Source: Cyrtodaria siliqua (taxonomy: Eukaryota > Mollusca > Bivalvia > Adapedonta > Hiatellidae). Taken from it: DNA of 64,000 bases. Positions 11,834 through 22,995 of the stretch are shown one piece after another; within the stretch, counting starts at the first letter, position 1; each line of letters starts with the position of its first letter. The DNA is taken from contig JAWPHD010000289.1 of NCBI GenBank assembly GCA_037043455.1, positions 186,001-250,000 on the forward strand, in the 5' to 3' direction. The translations under genes and the position numbers were made by a program. Below the pieces are notes generated by a model, which did not search any database, was not told the DNA's origin, and worked only from the letters and a program-made list of their open reading frames with translations.

Positions 11834-13813
11834 AACAAGAGCTGTCGGAGAACAGCGCAGCTGGACTAATCGATTTTTCAGAGAATAATAAATTATATCG
11901 CCAGTATATACCGCCAGAAAACAAGGCTAAAACAATGCGGGGTGGGGTTTAGGGCTGGGCGGGTATACACACTCGGGCCGATATAAAATTATTGTTAAAA
12001 TCTCATACAAATCATATTAAAATTTAGGGGAGGGTGTGATTTTTTAAAATTGTTTTATCAGTTTTAATCCAAATGTGCTGTCATTTAAAGAAATTCTTGG
12101 TCGAAAGGCAACTCGGGGAGGGAAGGGATATCTAGCAATTTTTATTGTGGCCTCATTTCAGTTTTTGTATTGATATTTAATCTGTGTATCTCAATTTAAT
12201 CTAAATTGTTTTATATGTAAATGATTGCGTTCAAATTAAAATTTTAATATCGAAATAATGGAAGATAAAATGAAAGCAATTTCCCTCCCCCTGTCCTCCA
12301 TGTGAGGGGAGCCCATAAACCAATAGAGGGCAGGGCGGGAGCGCGACATTGATGTAGGTGTATATTTGATAAAACAAAACAACACAGACATATGTAAAAA
12401 AAACATGGGGTGGTGGAGTGCAAAACATATTGATAAACTGATATAACAAATAAGAGACATGTAAAAATAAAAATACATTCGGGTGGTGGTGATGATGGTG
12501 TGGGGTGGGGAGGTGGTTAGGGGATGGAGGGTGAGGCAACATAGCTAGATGTGTAAGAATTGACCAAAACAACAGAGAAATATGTAAAAAAACAAATAGA
12601 GTTTCGAGAATTGAGGGTGAGGCGGGTGGGGGGCGGTGGGGGAGACGTGAGGTGGAGGGGCAACATAGCTATATGTGTAAGAATTGACCAAAATGACACA
12701 AAAATAAGTAAAAAAAAACAACTTCAGTGTGGGAAAGAGGCGGGGGCTGGTGGGGGAGACGTGAGGTGGAAAGGCAACATAACTATATGCGTAGTAATTG
12801 ACCAAAAAAACACAGAAATATTTTTAAAAAAGACGGACGGGTGCGTGGGAGGATGGGGTGCGGGGAGGAGGGAGCCCATGATGTTTGAATAAGATGCATA
12901 ATGCTATAAGAAATCTAAAACCAAAAGTATAGATATATACAATAGCTTAAACGAAAACCTTGATCTGCCTTAATTGCACATTTTATGGGCCATCACGGTT
13001 TGGGTTCCATGAGAGCCCAGAATTTGCAGAAGACAACATTACTTCAGCAACCATTTACAACATGCTATAAGAAAATCAGTTCCCAAATTTAGTTGAGCTA
13101 TGACAATAAGAGTAAGAGATATAGACCTGTAAACACAGCTTACACGCAAAATTTTATGTGAAATATGGGAGCCCAGGGGTTACAGGAACCAAAATTACTT
13201 AAGCAGCCCTTACGATAATGCTATAAGGAAGCTCAGGGCTAATTTGGTTGTGCTAGGATAAGACATTTAATGGATATAGACTTGTGAACACAGCTTACAC
13301 GCACAATTTAATGTGAAACCAGAATTTTGGTTCCATGGGAGCCCTTGGATTACAGTAACCAAAGTATCTTATGCAGCCATTAAAATAATGCTATACGGAA
13401 ATATAGATAGATATAAAAAACAGAAAAAGCAGTATTCAAGGACGACAGTCAAACACAAACACAAACAGAAACAAAGAACATATTTATAGTTGAATAAAAG
13501 GCCAAATAAGACATCACAAACACAACGGTCGCCAAAAAGGCCGCTGGGGGTTTAAACTAGGTTCTAGAGTGCACCAAACCTCACAAATACCCTACTGTCA
13601 TCCCAATAAAACTGGACAGTGTAATTAAAGAAATCCCCACCAAGCCCATGGCCAGATGTGTTTGTGCTTTGATAAGAAATGTAAGAGACATAGACTTGTA
13701 AATACAGCTTACACGCAAACGTTGATGTGGGACGCCGACGCCGACGCCAAGGCCGACGCCGACGTCAGGGTGATAACATAAGCTCTCTTATTCTTCGAAT
13801 AGTCGAGCTAAAA
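11834..13813. mobile_element. composite transposon with internal tandem repeats
   Basis: The left end ACAAGAGCTGTCGG...GGACTAATCG and the right end AATAGTCGAGCTAAAA are imperfect inverted copies. Inside are about four copies of a ~115-bp G-rich unit (12400-12895, AGGCAACATAGCTA...GAATTGACCAAAA) and about four copies of a ~165-bp unit (13000-13735, GGGAGCCC...CACAGCTTACACGCA). A short GACGCC array follows at 13732-13770. Open frames here are translations of the repeats. A PLE tail is nested at 13395-13645. No transposase is seen, so it is non-autonomous. Confidence 0.5.
13395..13645 (-). mobile_element. PLE 3' tail nested in composite element
   Basis: It reads on the minus strand from the terminus near ATAAAAAACAGAAAAAGCAG through GACGACAGTCAAACAC, CCAAAAAGGCCGCTGGGGG and CAGTGTAATTAAAGAAATCC. 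The host ~165-bp unit resumes at CCCATGGCCAGATG, so the insertion postdates the internal duplication. Confidence 0.7.
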
Positions 13814-14584
13814 TCGAAAACGTGATCATTATTAAACATGTCTCAAATTTATATCATTTATACCCATTTCTACATAATAACCCGTATACTCGTAGTTTTA
13901 TAGCGATGCCACATAAATACGAGAATCATTCTTGCCAAAAGGTATGATGGCAACTTAGATTAACATGTTAGTATGTTTGTTTTTTATGATTCAATATATA
14001 TTGAAAGGAAAAAGAAACGCATAATGAGTATGCCGTTATATATTGTATGTTTAATATGCTTCTGCTAATCGAATGGTACAGGGCTACATTGGGTCTGTCC
14101 TTTTGGAAAGAATATTTTAACAGCACCGAATACAACAATGGTTACCCCTTTAAAGTTTCATTACGGCAGGAGAGCAAACTTAGGATTTAAACGTTGCAAT
14201 CTCTTAACATTAAACACAATACTTAAATGGCTTGACTGTTTCAAGCGAAACTTCAACATTATTTATTTTATGAATTTCGTGTTACGAAGTATACTTTGAT
14301 TAAAAGGTCTACTACATGACAGAGCTGTCCTTTCTGTAACTAGTTGTAACCCCTTTTTGTACAAAACACGTTGAGATATATCTGAAATATTACGTGGAAT
14401 TAGGTGTTTATAATAGTGTAATATAGGCAATTTTTGGAGTATGCGTTTCTTTTTCCTTTCGGTATAGTTCTTGGCTTGCACCAGGCAGTCTTGATAGCAT
14501 TACATTTAGAATCTCAATTGATTTATTCAGTATATTATTTTTGACTTCACACCTGCTTACACATAAGTAAATAACCAGTAATGC
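13814..14584. other. no gene recognised
   Basis: AT-rich DNA with no recognisable coding sequence. Overlapping minus-strand open frames at 14263-14623 have no domain. Confidence 0.35.
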
Positions 14585-15290
14585 AGAGGGTTTAATTTGT
14601 CTCATTGACCTGGCAGAAGACACAGCAGCAAGAGAACAAACCGTTAAGGGTACGACAAGATAAGATTAAAGACAAACATCAAAGTTATCGTCCTATAAGG
14701 ATTTATGTAGACGTCATCATAGGGTCCACATTCTGTCCGGTCATTGCACAGTCATTGAGGAAAGCATAGTGGCGAACTGTAAATGGGTCAACCATTAAAC
14801 GTGCAGTACGTTGCAAAATGATAGGGTCATAACCTCTTTTGATAAATATTTAGCAAGTTCAATAAAGATTGTATCAACGTGATTATGACCAAGGAGCTTA
14901 CGAAGTTTGTTAATCGCATCACCATTGAAGTCAGGTTGTGATAGTCCTTGTCGCAAAAGAGTTCATAAATTACTTTTATATTTTAAAAGTAGATCAGGGT
15001 TACGATAATACAATTTTGCAAAGGTTTTTCGAAGTCTAAGGTTACGGTAGCCCTGACATTTATTACGAATATTGAATTCCTCAACACGGCTACAAGCTCT
15101 AGAGAAACGAATAAGTTGAAAAACATGGACCCCATACGAAGTATTTTGGGGAACATCCCCATCTTAATGGGGATATTTAACAAAAAAAAATTCAAATCAT
15201 CTGTCTTGTCATAGATTTTACTAATTATTAACATTTTCAATAGAGAGATAAGTCAAGGAAATAAGAGAGAGTATCAGAAATGTTAAGTCT
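14585..15290 (-). mobile_element. Naiad-like PLE, RT C-terminus plus 3' UTR start
   Basis: On the minus strand the decayed frame reads IISKIYDKTDD, DGDVPQ, QLIRFSRACSRVEEFNIRNKC, TFAKLYYRNPDLL, LLRQGLSQPDFNGD and LRKLLGHNH, matching the copy at 18565-19117. It continues into C-terminal and 3' UTR sequence toward 14600. Frameshifts and stops make it a pseudogene. Confidence 0.75.
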
Positions 15291-15349
15291 TTGTGGATAT
15301 ATTTATTATTTTAAATTTTGCAATAAAATTGAACCTTAAAGTAGACTTA

Positions 15350-15460
15350 AAATTAGAACAGGAAAGGTAGCTTTGCATATAAACCCAAAAGTCCTGAAAT
15401 CAATCAATACATTAAGTACTCAAAGACTTGGCAGAAGCCAGAGCAACAATATATTGTCAT
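15350..15460 (-). mobile_element. small PLE tail fragments
   Basis: AGAACAGGAAAGGTAGC (terminus-like) and GTACTCAAAGACTTGGCAG with AGCCAGAGCAACAAT (3' UTR-like) lie close together on the minus strand with sequence missing between them. It is an internally deleted tail. Confidence 0.5.
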
Positions 15461-16343
15461 AAAATCAATCTTGTTTGGTCTACACTTGCATCTATTTAGC
15501 AAAATGCATATTGCACAGTTGCATTCGAATTTCAGTTTAAACATACTCTGGTGTCTACTTTTAGTTTGATTTGCATTTCTATTAAACATACCGTTTCTTA
15601 TTAGTTATACAATGTGTTAAGGCAGTCCAAGTCAGCAACAGTTGTTCAAGAACAAAGAGCCACTATAAATTAAATTCCACCACACCTGACAGAAACGATA
15701 TGTTAATGTACATGGCAATAGAGTAAGAGTGACAGTGTATGATTGACAAGCTATTATTTTATAACAACTGATATAATTGATATCTACATGTAACTAGCAA
15801 GGTACACGCATCAAACCAGTTTTCTGCACAGCTGCATTTAATAAATCTTTCAATTTTGATTGGAATATTACGTGCTGTAACAATTATTTTATTATTAACA
15901 CTTGTTTTAGTGTAATTGAAACAGTTAATGTAAGCGCCGTCTTGAAAGGAAATACGTCGAAAGAAATATATTTATCAAGTACAGATATCATTATTGTTTA
16001 AATAATAATTTAGATAATTACAAGATTTGTATTTGGAGGCTCTTGAACGTTAAGTGTTTACAGCTCGAACGCTATTAGTAAAGGTTACACTTAACCTACA
16101 GAAGGCTTACACATATTTACAGAGGCAATTCAAATACGCCACGCATTTATGCATTCTGTCTGTGAGTGTATATTGAAAATGTATCGCTATCAATCATGTA
16201 TATTTTGAATTAGATGCTGAGCTGCACTATTTTATACTGTATTTTTTCCAGTGATTCTTATACATCAAACAATGTCAAATACCATTTATTAGTGTAAGGT
16301 AAAACAAACGTATAGCCGATAGGTATCAACGATCCCAATATTG
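15461..16343. other. no gene recognised
   Basis: AT-rich, apparently single-copy DNA. No coding, RNA or terminal-repeat signal is visible. Confidence 0.35.
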
Positions 16344-16861
16344 GTGGCTTTGAAGTAGAATACCGCTCAAGCCGGTGCTACTGGGCATGAGATGTGTTGC
16401 GTCTTACAGTATCTCTCATATCTTAAACATACTGTTACCTATATCTAAATTGTTGTATGCGTCTCAAAGTATACATGCACTGTTGCGTGTTTATTATTGA
16501 TTTGGCCTTGAAGAAAGTTAAAAATAGTATAGATGTAAACATGATTATCTGGTATGCAAATTATGTATCCAAATTCATTGATGATGAGTTGGACTGTTCT
16601 CAATGGACTATTTTATGCAAATTCATTTGTGATGAACTTTGGACTGTTTTAATTAGACACTTGTGGTGGGGCCCAATACGTCAAAAGAGATATACTTATC
16701 AATAAATACTGAAAAGCGGATCGCTTGGAAGCAACAAACACAAACAAGAGATCAAAATAGCAAACTCGTTTTATTGAGACTGTCCATGAGAGGTAATGTG
16801 AAGTGCAACACCTCTCACGATTCCTAACACCGGCTTAAGCGATATTATACTTTAAAGCCAC
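16344..16861. mobile_element. MITE with long terminal inverted repeats
   Basis: The left end GTGGCTTTGAAGTAGAATAC...CGCTCAAGCCGGTG and the inverted right end (CACCGGCTTAAGCG...TTTAAAGCCAC) match over about 55-60 bp. Near the right end GAGAGGT (16788) pairs with ACCTCTC (16810), and TTTATTGAGACTGTCCATGA mirrors the A block of the twin-hairpin family. No transposase is encoded; the 82-codon open frame inside has no domain. Confidence 0.7.
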
Positions 16862-17315
16862 ATAGATGAAGTTCAATCATCATTAATGTTTAAATACTAT
16901 AATACTAAATATTTATGTTATAATATTCGGGTTCATAAACACGAGCCCACACACATGTTCTACTATAGACTATATGCTTTAATACGAAGCTACTATGAGA
17001 GACGCTAAACAGAGACTGACCCAGTGATGGGGTGTGTATACATTTATATAAGGCACAGGCATGCACGTATATCAAGTTACTTTAAAGCACAATACACAAC
17101 ACCCTCCTTTTAAAGCTGATATTAGAAGTAATTCCATAAATATTGTTTCCACTCAACAATTATAAATGTGAAGAATTTCATTCATAAACAGTGCAGTCCA
17201 GAACTTCATTAATAAATCGGCACAGCTGTTCACTAAACACATGTCTGTTTATCTAAAGGTCACTCCCACAGATTTAGACAGAATCAGTTACAAACTAATT
17301 ACCTCCAATTATTGT
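16862..17315. other. no gene recognised
   Basis: A spacer between the MITE and the gypsy relic, with no supported feature. Confidence 0.35.
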
Positions 17316-17735
17316 CTACAAACTTAATCTGTCTGGCGGCTTTGAAACTCTGCCATGTCTAGTAATATAATGTGAACTTTGCACACTTTGATCATTGTCC
17401 ACATGTGAATTATCATGAGACAAGAAGGTATCAGCTGCATGACTAGATTGTGTACTCTGATTGTTTCCCCCCCCCCCCCCCCCCCCCCCCCAATTGAACG
17501 TCAGAGGGTTCATGCACCGGAACATTGTTGCTGAGTTTCACCAGATGCCTTCTGTTGCGAGATATTGTACCGCTGGGTGTTTCTACTTCATATGACCGAG
17601 GTCGATTAGCCTCTTTTATGATTTTACCATCAACCTGTAAATCTTTTACAAAAGTCTTGTCACCCTTTTGAAGTGGTTTAAAGGTACGCACTCCTTTTCG
17701 AGAATCATAATGCTGTTTTGATTTGAGTCGTGCGA
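17316..17735 (-). pseudogene. Ty3/gypsy Pol C-terminus (integrase end), relic
   Basis: On the minus strand the frame reads SIARLKSKQHYDSRKGV, then KPLQKGDKTFV, PRSYEVETPSG and RNRRHLVKL. This is the post-catalytic C-terminal module of gypsy integrase with the PRSYxVxT...RNRRHL signature. It ends in YITRHGRVSKPPDRLSL, the usual last residues of gypsy Pol. A 25-base G run on the coding strand (17467-17491) separates the two parts and puts them in different frames. The rest of Pol, Gag and the LTRs are absent. It abuts the start of the PLE at about 17768. Confidence 0.8.
17467..17491. repeat. 25-base poly-C tract
   Basis: An uninterrupted run of 25 C on the plus strand lies inside the gypsy Pol relic. 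It is prone to slippage, and its length sets which downstream frame is joined to the integrase end. Confidence 0.95.
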
Positions 17736-17767
17736 TGCTCTCTCATTTAGATAATAACTAGCATTTT

Positions 17768-19625
17768 AATTGAAGTCTCTTAAACGTGCTTTATGTACTG
17801 GATTCCTAAATTACATAAAGATCCATATAAGGCTCGCTTTATTTCGAATTCTAGTGCCTGCACCACAACAAACATCTCCAAACTTTTAACTTCTTGTCTT
17901 ACTGCCGTTAAAGATCACGTTAAACTATATTGTGATAAAACTTATGAAAACTCTGGGTTTAATTTATTTTGGTCTATAAAAAATTCAGGAGACGTTCTTG
18001 ATAAAATGTTCAATAAAGGTCAAGTTTCATCAATAAGCACTTATGACTTCTCTACACTATATACAACTTTACCACATCACCTTATTAAAGACAAGATCAT
18101 TTCTCTTATTTAAAAAACATTCGCTAGAGAAAATACTACATTTTTGGCATGTAATAATATAATAGCGTTTTTTACTAACGGCAGTTTAGACAATTATACT
18201 ATGTGGACTTGCTATGAAGTTTGTGAAGCACTCATCTTCCTATTAGATAATATTTTCTGCAGGTATGGAACCACCGTTTATAGACAAAGTGTTGGTATCC
18301 CTATGGGTACGAACTGTGCACCACTTGTCGCAGATTTGTTTTTATTTTGCTATGAAAGGGATTTCATGTTGAGTCTTTCACCAGATACCCAGGCAGATGT
18401 TATTGAAGCCTTTAATGACACCTCTCGGTATCTGGATGACATATTGAACATTGACAACCCTTTTTTTCCAACTTATTACATTTATCCTAAAGGACTTCAG
18501 CTTAACAAAGCTAATATATCTGATAATAACGCTTCTTTTCTTGATTTAGATCTCTGCGATTGAAAATGGTCAAATAATTAGCAAAATCTATGACGAGAGA
18601 TGATTTTAATTTTTACATTGTTAATTATCCCCACTTGGATGGGGATGTTCCCCAAGCAACTCATTATGGGGTGTATGTGTCTCAACTTATTCGTTTTTCT
18701 AGAGCTTGTACTCTAGTTGAGGACTTTAATATTCGTAATCTTTGTATAACTAAAAAGTTACTCAGTCAGGGTTACCGTTACCATAAACTTCTTAAAACCT
18801 TTGCAAAACTGTATTATCGTAACCCGGATCTTCTTTCCAAATATAAAAATAATTTAAGGACTCTTCTGCGACAAGGACTATCACAACCAGACTTCTATGG
18901 TGATGTGATTTATAAACTTCGTAAGATTCTTGGTCATGATCACTTTCATACTATCTTAGTTAAACTTGCTAAAAAGTTTATCAAAAGAGGTTATGACCCT
19001 ATCATTTTGCAACGTACTGCATGCTTCGTGGTGGACCCTTTTACAGTTCGCCACTATGCTTTCCTCTTTAATTGTACGATGACCGGACAGGCTGTGGACC
19101 CTATGTTGACGCCTAACTAAAGCCCATTGGAACGGTGGCGTTTGATGTTTGTTTATGATCTTTCTTGTCGTGCCCTTAATTGTTTATTCTCTTACTGCTC
19201 TGGCTTCTGCCAAGTCATTGAGTACCTTCATTGTGGCTTTCTAGGCTATTGTTTTTTTGTATTATATTTACACGAGCATATTTGTGTTTTACTTATATTG
19301 CCTATTGATGCTGCCTTGTTGGCTAGAGATTAGATCATGGCGGGGATTTCTTTATTTACACTGTCCTGTTTCAATGGGATGACGGTAGGGTAAGTGTGAG
19401 GTTTGATGCACCCTAGAACCGGTTTAAACCCCCAGTGGCCTACTTTGCCACTGATCGTTCCAAGGCGGTAGCCCTATTGTCAACCCGTTTGTGTTTGTGA
19501 TGTCGTTTGCATTTATTATTGCGTTTGACTTCTTGTTTGTCTGTTTGCGTGTTTGTTTCTGTGTTTTGTGTTTGACTGTTCTTCTTGAATGCTACTTTCC
19601 GTCCGATCTTTTTATATTTCTTTTA
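17768..19625 (+). mobile_element. Naiad-like Penelope element, RT to 3' end
   Basis: This is the longest copy in the window: most of the RT core, its C-terminal extension and about 500 bases of 3' UTR ending at the terminal CCGATCTTTTTATATTTC. The endonuclease half is missing, so the copy is 5'-truncated. Its 3' UTR landmarks (GCTCTGGCTTCTGCCAAGTC, GATCATGGCGGGGATTTC, GGTTTAAACCCCCAGTGGCC, GCGGTAGCCCTATTGTCAAC) define the tail found many times elsewhere. A terminal-inverted-repeat transposon begins directly after it. Confidence 0.85.
17793..19117 (+). pseudogene. Penelope-like reverse transcriptase (Naiad-type), decayed
   Basis: It copies the element's RNA into DNA at the target. The frame opens with YWIPKLHKDPYKARFIS and SCTTTNISKLLTSC, then motif A YDFSTLYTTLP (Asp at 18045), motif B VGIPMGTNCAPLVADL, and catalytic YLDD at 18429-18440. 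FLDLDL-, KIYDERDDFNFYIV-, HLDGDVP-, QLIRFSRACTLVEDFNIR- and TACFVVDPFTV-type C-terminal segments follow. There are only two lesions: TAA at 18111-18113, where a related copy has CAA, and a 1-base frameshift near 18550-18560. This close-to-intact state implies fairly recent insertion. Known PLE RTs are relatives of telomerase RT. Confidence 0.85.
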
Positions 19626-21241
19626 AGACCCTGTTGCGTTCAAGTACCCAAAAATGCATCCCGTTTGCGTTCGTTTGCATTCCGTTTGCACTCCGTTTGC
19701 ATTCCGTTTGCATTTAATTTTGATGAATGCATTTTAACATGCAAATCATTTGCGTTTTTGAATGCCTTTATAAACTTGGAAACTATGCGTTCATTTAAAT
19801 GCATGGAACGAACGAAACATAATGTGTGCGTTTAAATCATAACGTGGTCCCGCCTTAATTCAATTAAGCGATGGGAAAGCTTATATTATAAACAGGATTT
19901 TATAACGGATATTTCGACAATAAAACACGTTTAAAACATGTTTTACTATTAACTCTATAACCGGTTTAAACAGGCTTTTAAATGTTTTAATTTTACAATA
20001 TGCAAACGTTTTAAGCCAAAAATTGTGTATTATGCCATACCCCAGCCATCCCCGTTTTCGTTTTTTGAGGAAGGGGTTGGATGGGTATAAAAGTTAATAC
20101 CCAGACCACGTAATGTGCACAAACGGAGAAAATACATTTGCGTTTATTCGTTCAGCGTTTACCAATAGCAATATTATTCACGATAAAATTACGCATGATA
20201 TCAAGTCATGCGATTTTCATCACGAATCGGCGACATATGTTTATGTTATTTTATTGAAGAATGGGTCCCTTTGTTGACATTATTTGTTGGTGCACGTTGA
20301 TGATTCTGGGTTTATGTTAGTTTCATTAAAAATGTTCTTGACACTATATACAATATGCAGGCTGTTTTTATCAACATTATTTTAGTTTTATATTGAACTA
20401 ATATAAAAGAGTATGAGAGTGGACCTTTGGAAACGGCCGAACACGACATATACCAAATATTGCTCGGTTTGATTGAGACTGTTCATGAACGGTAGTGAAA
20501 TATGCTAGCTAACGCTCACGCCCTCTAGCCCCGGGTTGAGCAGAACTCAGTATATTCATAAAATCAATAGTACAGAATTTTAACCATCCCGAAGATGGCA
20601 TGCATATGGCGGTGTACATGGAGTATATTTCTTCCCCATGTCGAACGGCGTATGGTCCCAGTATCTAATAAAATTAAATGCCCCGAAGAGCGAAATAAAC
20701 ATAATGGAATTTAGTTGGGAGCATCGGTTATGAAGTCTGTTTATCACAAGTAACAGCCAAGAGACTAAATTAAAAAGCAGACAACATATCCTATGAGTGG
20801 TTAAACAATACCCAGAGCCTTTTAATGGCCGGAGTAGTGGAACCACCGAATCAAAAATGTGCTACACAATTTTTCCCCCCATTTTAAATCAGTAAAATTG
20901 AAAGTGTGTATTCATGTGTAATCGTTCTTAAAAAAAACATTTACACATTGTATTACTTCATATTAAAATACTGTAAAACGCACTTCGTTTAATTGGGAAT
21001 TTAATTAACAACTCAAAAGGATAATATTGAAAGTTATCCGAAATAGCGAAATGCAGTTGCTTCGTTTCTTTCGTTTCGTTCGTCGTTTAGCGTTTTAAAA
21101 AATCTATAATTTCAGAATTAGATCATACAACGTTGATTCTGCGTTCATTCTTCGTTCATTCTGCGTTTATTTCCCGTTTGTTAAGAGTTTGTTCTGCGTT
21201 CGTTCTGCATTTATTTGGGGTACTTGAACGCAACTGGGTCT
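19626..21241. mobile_element. TIR transposon with subterminal repeats, non-autonomous
   Basis: The left end AGACCCTGTTGCGTTCAAGT plus ACCC is inverted at the right end as GGGGTACTTGAACGCAACTG plus GGTCT. Both ends carry subterminal short repeats: CGTTTGCATTC-type units at 19668-19713 and TTCTGCGTTC-type units at 21120-21205. An internal inverted repeat CCCCAGCCATCCCC / GGGGTTGGATGGG lies at about 20040-20090. No transposase frame is visible. A twin-hairpin repeat is nested at 20401-20870. Confidence 0.6.
20401..20870 (+). repeat. twin-hairpin repeat, A plus most of B
   Basis: A and B landmarks occur in order (TATGAGAGTGGACCTTTGG, ATCCCGAAGATGGCATGC, CGAACGGCGTATGGTCC, CCCCGAAGAGCGAAATAAAC, GGCCGGAGTAGTGGAACC). 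Hairpin 2 has single mismatches on both arms (GAACGGTAG / CTAACGCTC), so its stem is damaged here. Confidence 0.8.
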
Positions 21242-21764
21242 GTTAATTAACATTAATGTAATTTAGGTTGATTTTTATAATTCATTTTTTTGATTTTTTA
21301 ATTAATTAGGTTGTACTGAAATTATAGGAGATTTGCCAAAATTCAAAATGGCCCATATATTAATATACATGGAAATATGGTAGTTAAACGTTAACGTTTT
21401 CCATTTGATTTTAAAAATGTTTGTTAATACGTCATATATATATCAATATCTATTGGTTTGAGAACAAAAGCGAAATGGAAAGTCGAGGGGAAAAATCTAC
21501 TAAATACTTCCGCAATTTAGAAAAGATGCAAAACAAAAAAAAATAATACCAAGAAATATAAAAACTGATGAAAATGAAACAACAGACTTGAAAGAAATAC
21601 TTAAAGAGAAAAAACAATGTTATGAAACTCTCTTAAGCTCTAAACCTTTAATACCCTTATCACAGGAAGCGAACGTTTATTTTTGTGATAAAAACAATAT
21701 TTTTTAAACAATTTAAATGAAGAAGAATGCGACTCGCTAGAGGGACTTCTTAGCGAAATGAAAG

Positions 21765-21832
21765 TTTTGTGGTTGACTGTCCTCCTTGAATGCTACTTTC
21801 CCTGTCCGATCTTTTTATATTTTTTATAGCTG
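21765..21832 (+). mobile_element. 68-bp PLE terminus nested in the LINE
   Basis: GTGGTTGACTGTCCTCC, GAATGCTACTTTCCCTGTCC and GATCTTTTTATATTTTTT are the last ~70 bases of the Naiad-like tail. LINE coding flanks it. It is the shortest dated insertion of this family in the window. Confidence 0.7.
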
Positions 21833-22433
21833 ATCTTATTTTAAAATGTGATAAATAAAACATACCCGCACTTATTGTTTTAAATGATTTTGAAAAAGCT
21901 TTAGATTCGTTAGAATGGGAATTCATAGAAAATGTTTACGTTTCATAAATATTGGAGATTCAATTATAAACTAGTTTCACGCTTTTTATAATAATGTATC
22001 TAGTTGCGTACTGAATAACGGACATTGTTTAATATTTTTTCCAATCTAAGGAGGTGTTCGACAAGGCGATCCTCTTTCTACATATATTTTGTATAATATG
22101 TGTTGAATTGTTATGTGCTGCTTTAAAATAACCCCCTGATATAAATGGTATATATGTAAGAGACTCTGAATATCTATTAAACCAATATGCCGATGACTAC
22201 TCTCTTTTTCTAGAGGGTGATGAAAAATCATTAAAAACTGTCCTTCAAACAGTGGACACATTTTGCCTCTGCTCCGGTTTAAAATCTCAAATTATATGGA
22301 TAGCAAGAAAAGGTTGGCGCAAAAAACTTAATGATAAACCAGTAATCTGGAATTTTAAAGGAGATTTTAAAATTCTAGAAGTAGCTTATAACTTTGATGA
22401 ATACAACTATGTCATAAATAATTATCATGATAA

Positions 22434-22995
22434 ACTTGTGCAGTGTGGCGGCAGTAAAACGTCTCCCCGCGCTTGCAATCAGTACTGTTATTTATTCGAT
22501 CTTTGGAGAACGCTGAGCCCGATACTTATATTTAGTTATCGGTGGTACATTTTGAATTGCTTTTGTTTTCTTACTTAATTTTTGATTCGGTGGTTCCACT
22601 ACTCCGGCCGATAAAAGGATCTGAGTATTGTTTAACCACTCATAGGATATGTTGTCTGCTTTTTATACGCAGGCTTCATAACCGCTGCTCCCAACTAAAT
22701 TCCATTATGCTTATTTCGCTCTTCGGGGCATTTAATTTTATTAGATATTGGGATCATGTGCCGTATGACATGGGGAAGCAGTTAACTCCATGTCCAACGC
22801 CTTATGCATGCCATCTTCGGGATGGTTAAAATTTTGTACCATTGATTTTATGAATATTGAGTTCTGCTCAACCGGGGCTAGAGGGCGTGAGCGGTAGCTA
22901 GCATATTTCACTACCGCTCAATCAAACCGAGACTGAAATATTTCGTATGTATGTATGCTCGGCCGTTTCCATAGGTCCATTATCATACTCTTTTT
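22434..22995 (-). repeat. twin-hairpin repeat (A+B) nested in the LINE
   Basis: A nearly complete copy in minus orientation. It runs from CTTGTGCAGTGTGGCGGCAG (B 3' end) to CATACTCTTTTTTT (A 5' end). LINE coding resumes on both sides (VAYNFDEYN / NEIKHILNDW), so this copy shows what a monomer insertion looks like: one A at the 5' end and one B at the 3' end. Hairpin 1's neighbour sequence is partly deleted (ACCGCTCAATCAAACC). Confidence 0.8.

Noticed and set aside
12231..12892. Overlapping open frames of 80-113 codons on both strands
   Set aside because: Pro/His- or Gly/Arg-rich translations of a G-rich tandem repeat inside the composite element.
14263..14623. Two overlapping minus-strand frames of ~70 codons
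   Set aside because: No motif, AT-rich composition, overlapping each other and partly a PLE tail.
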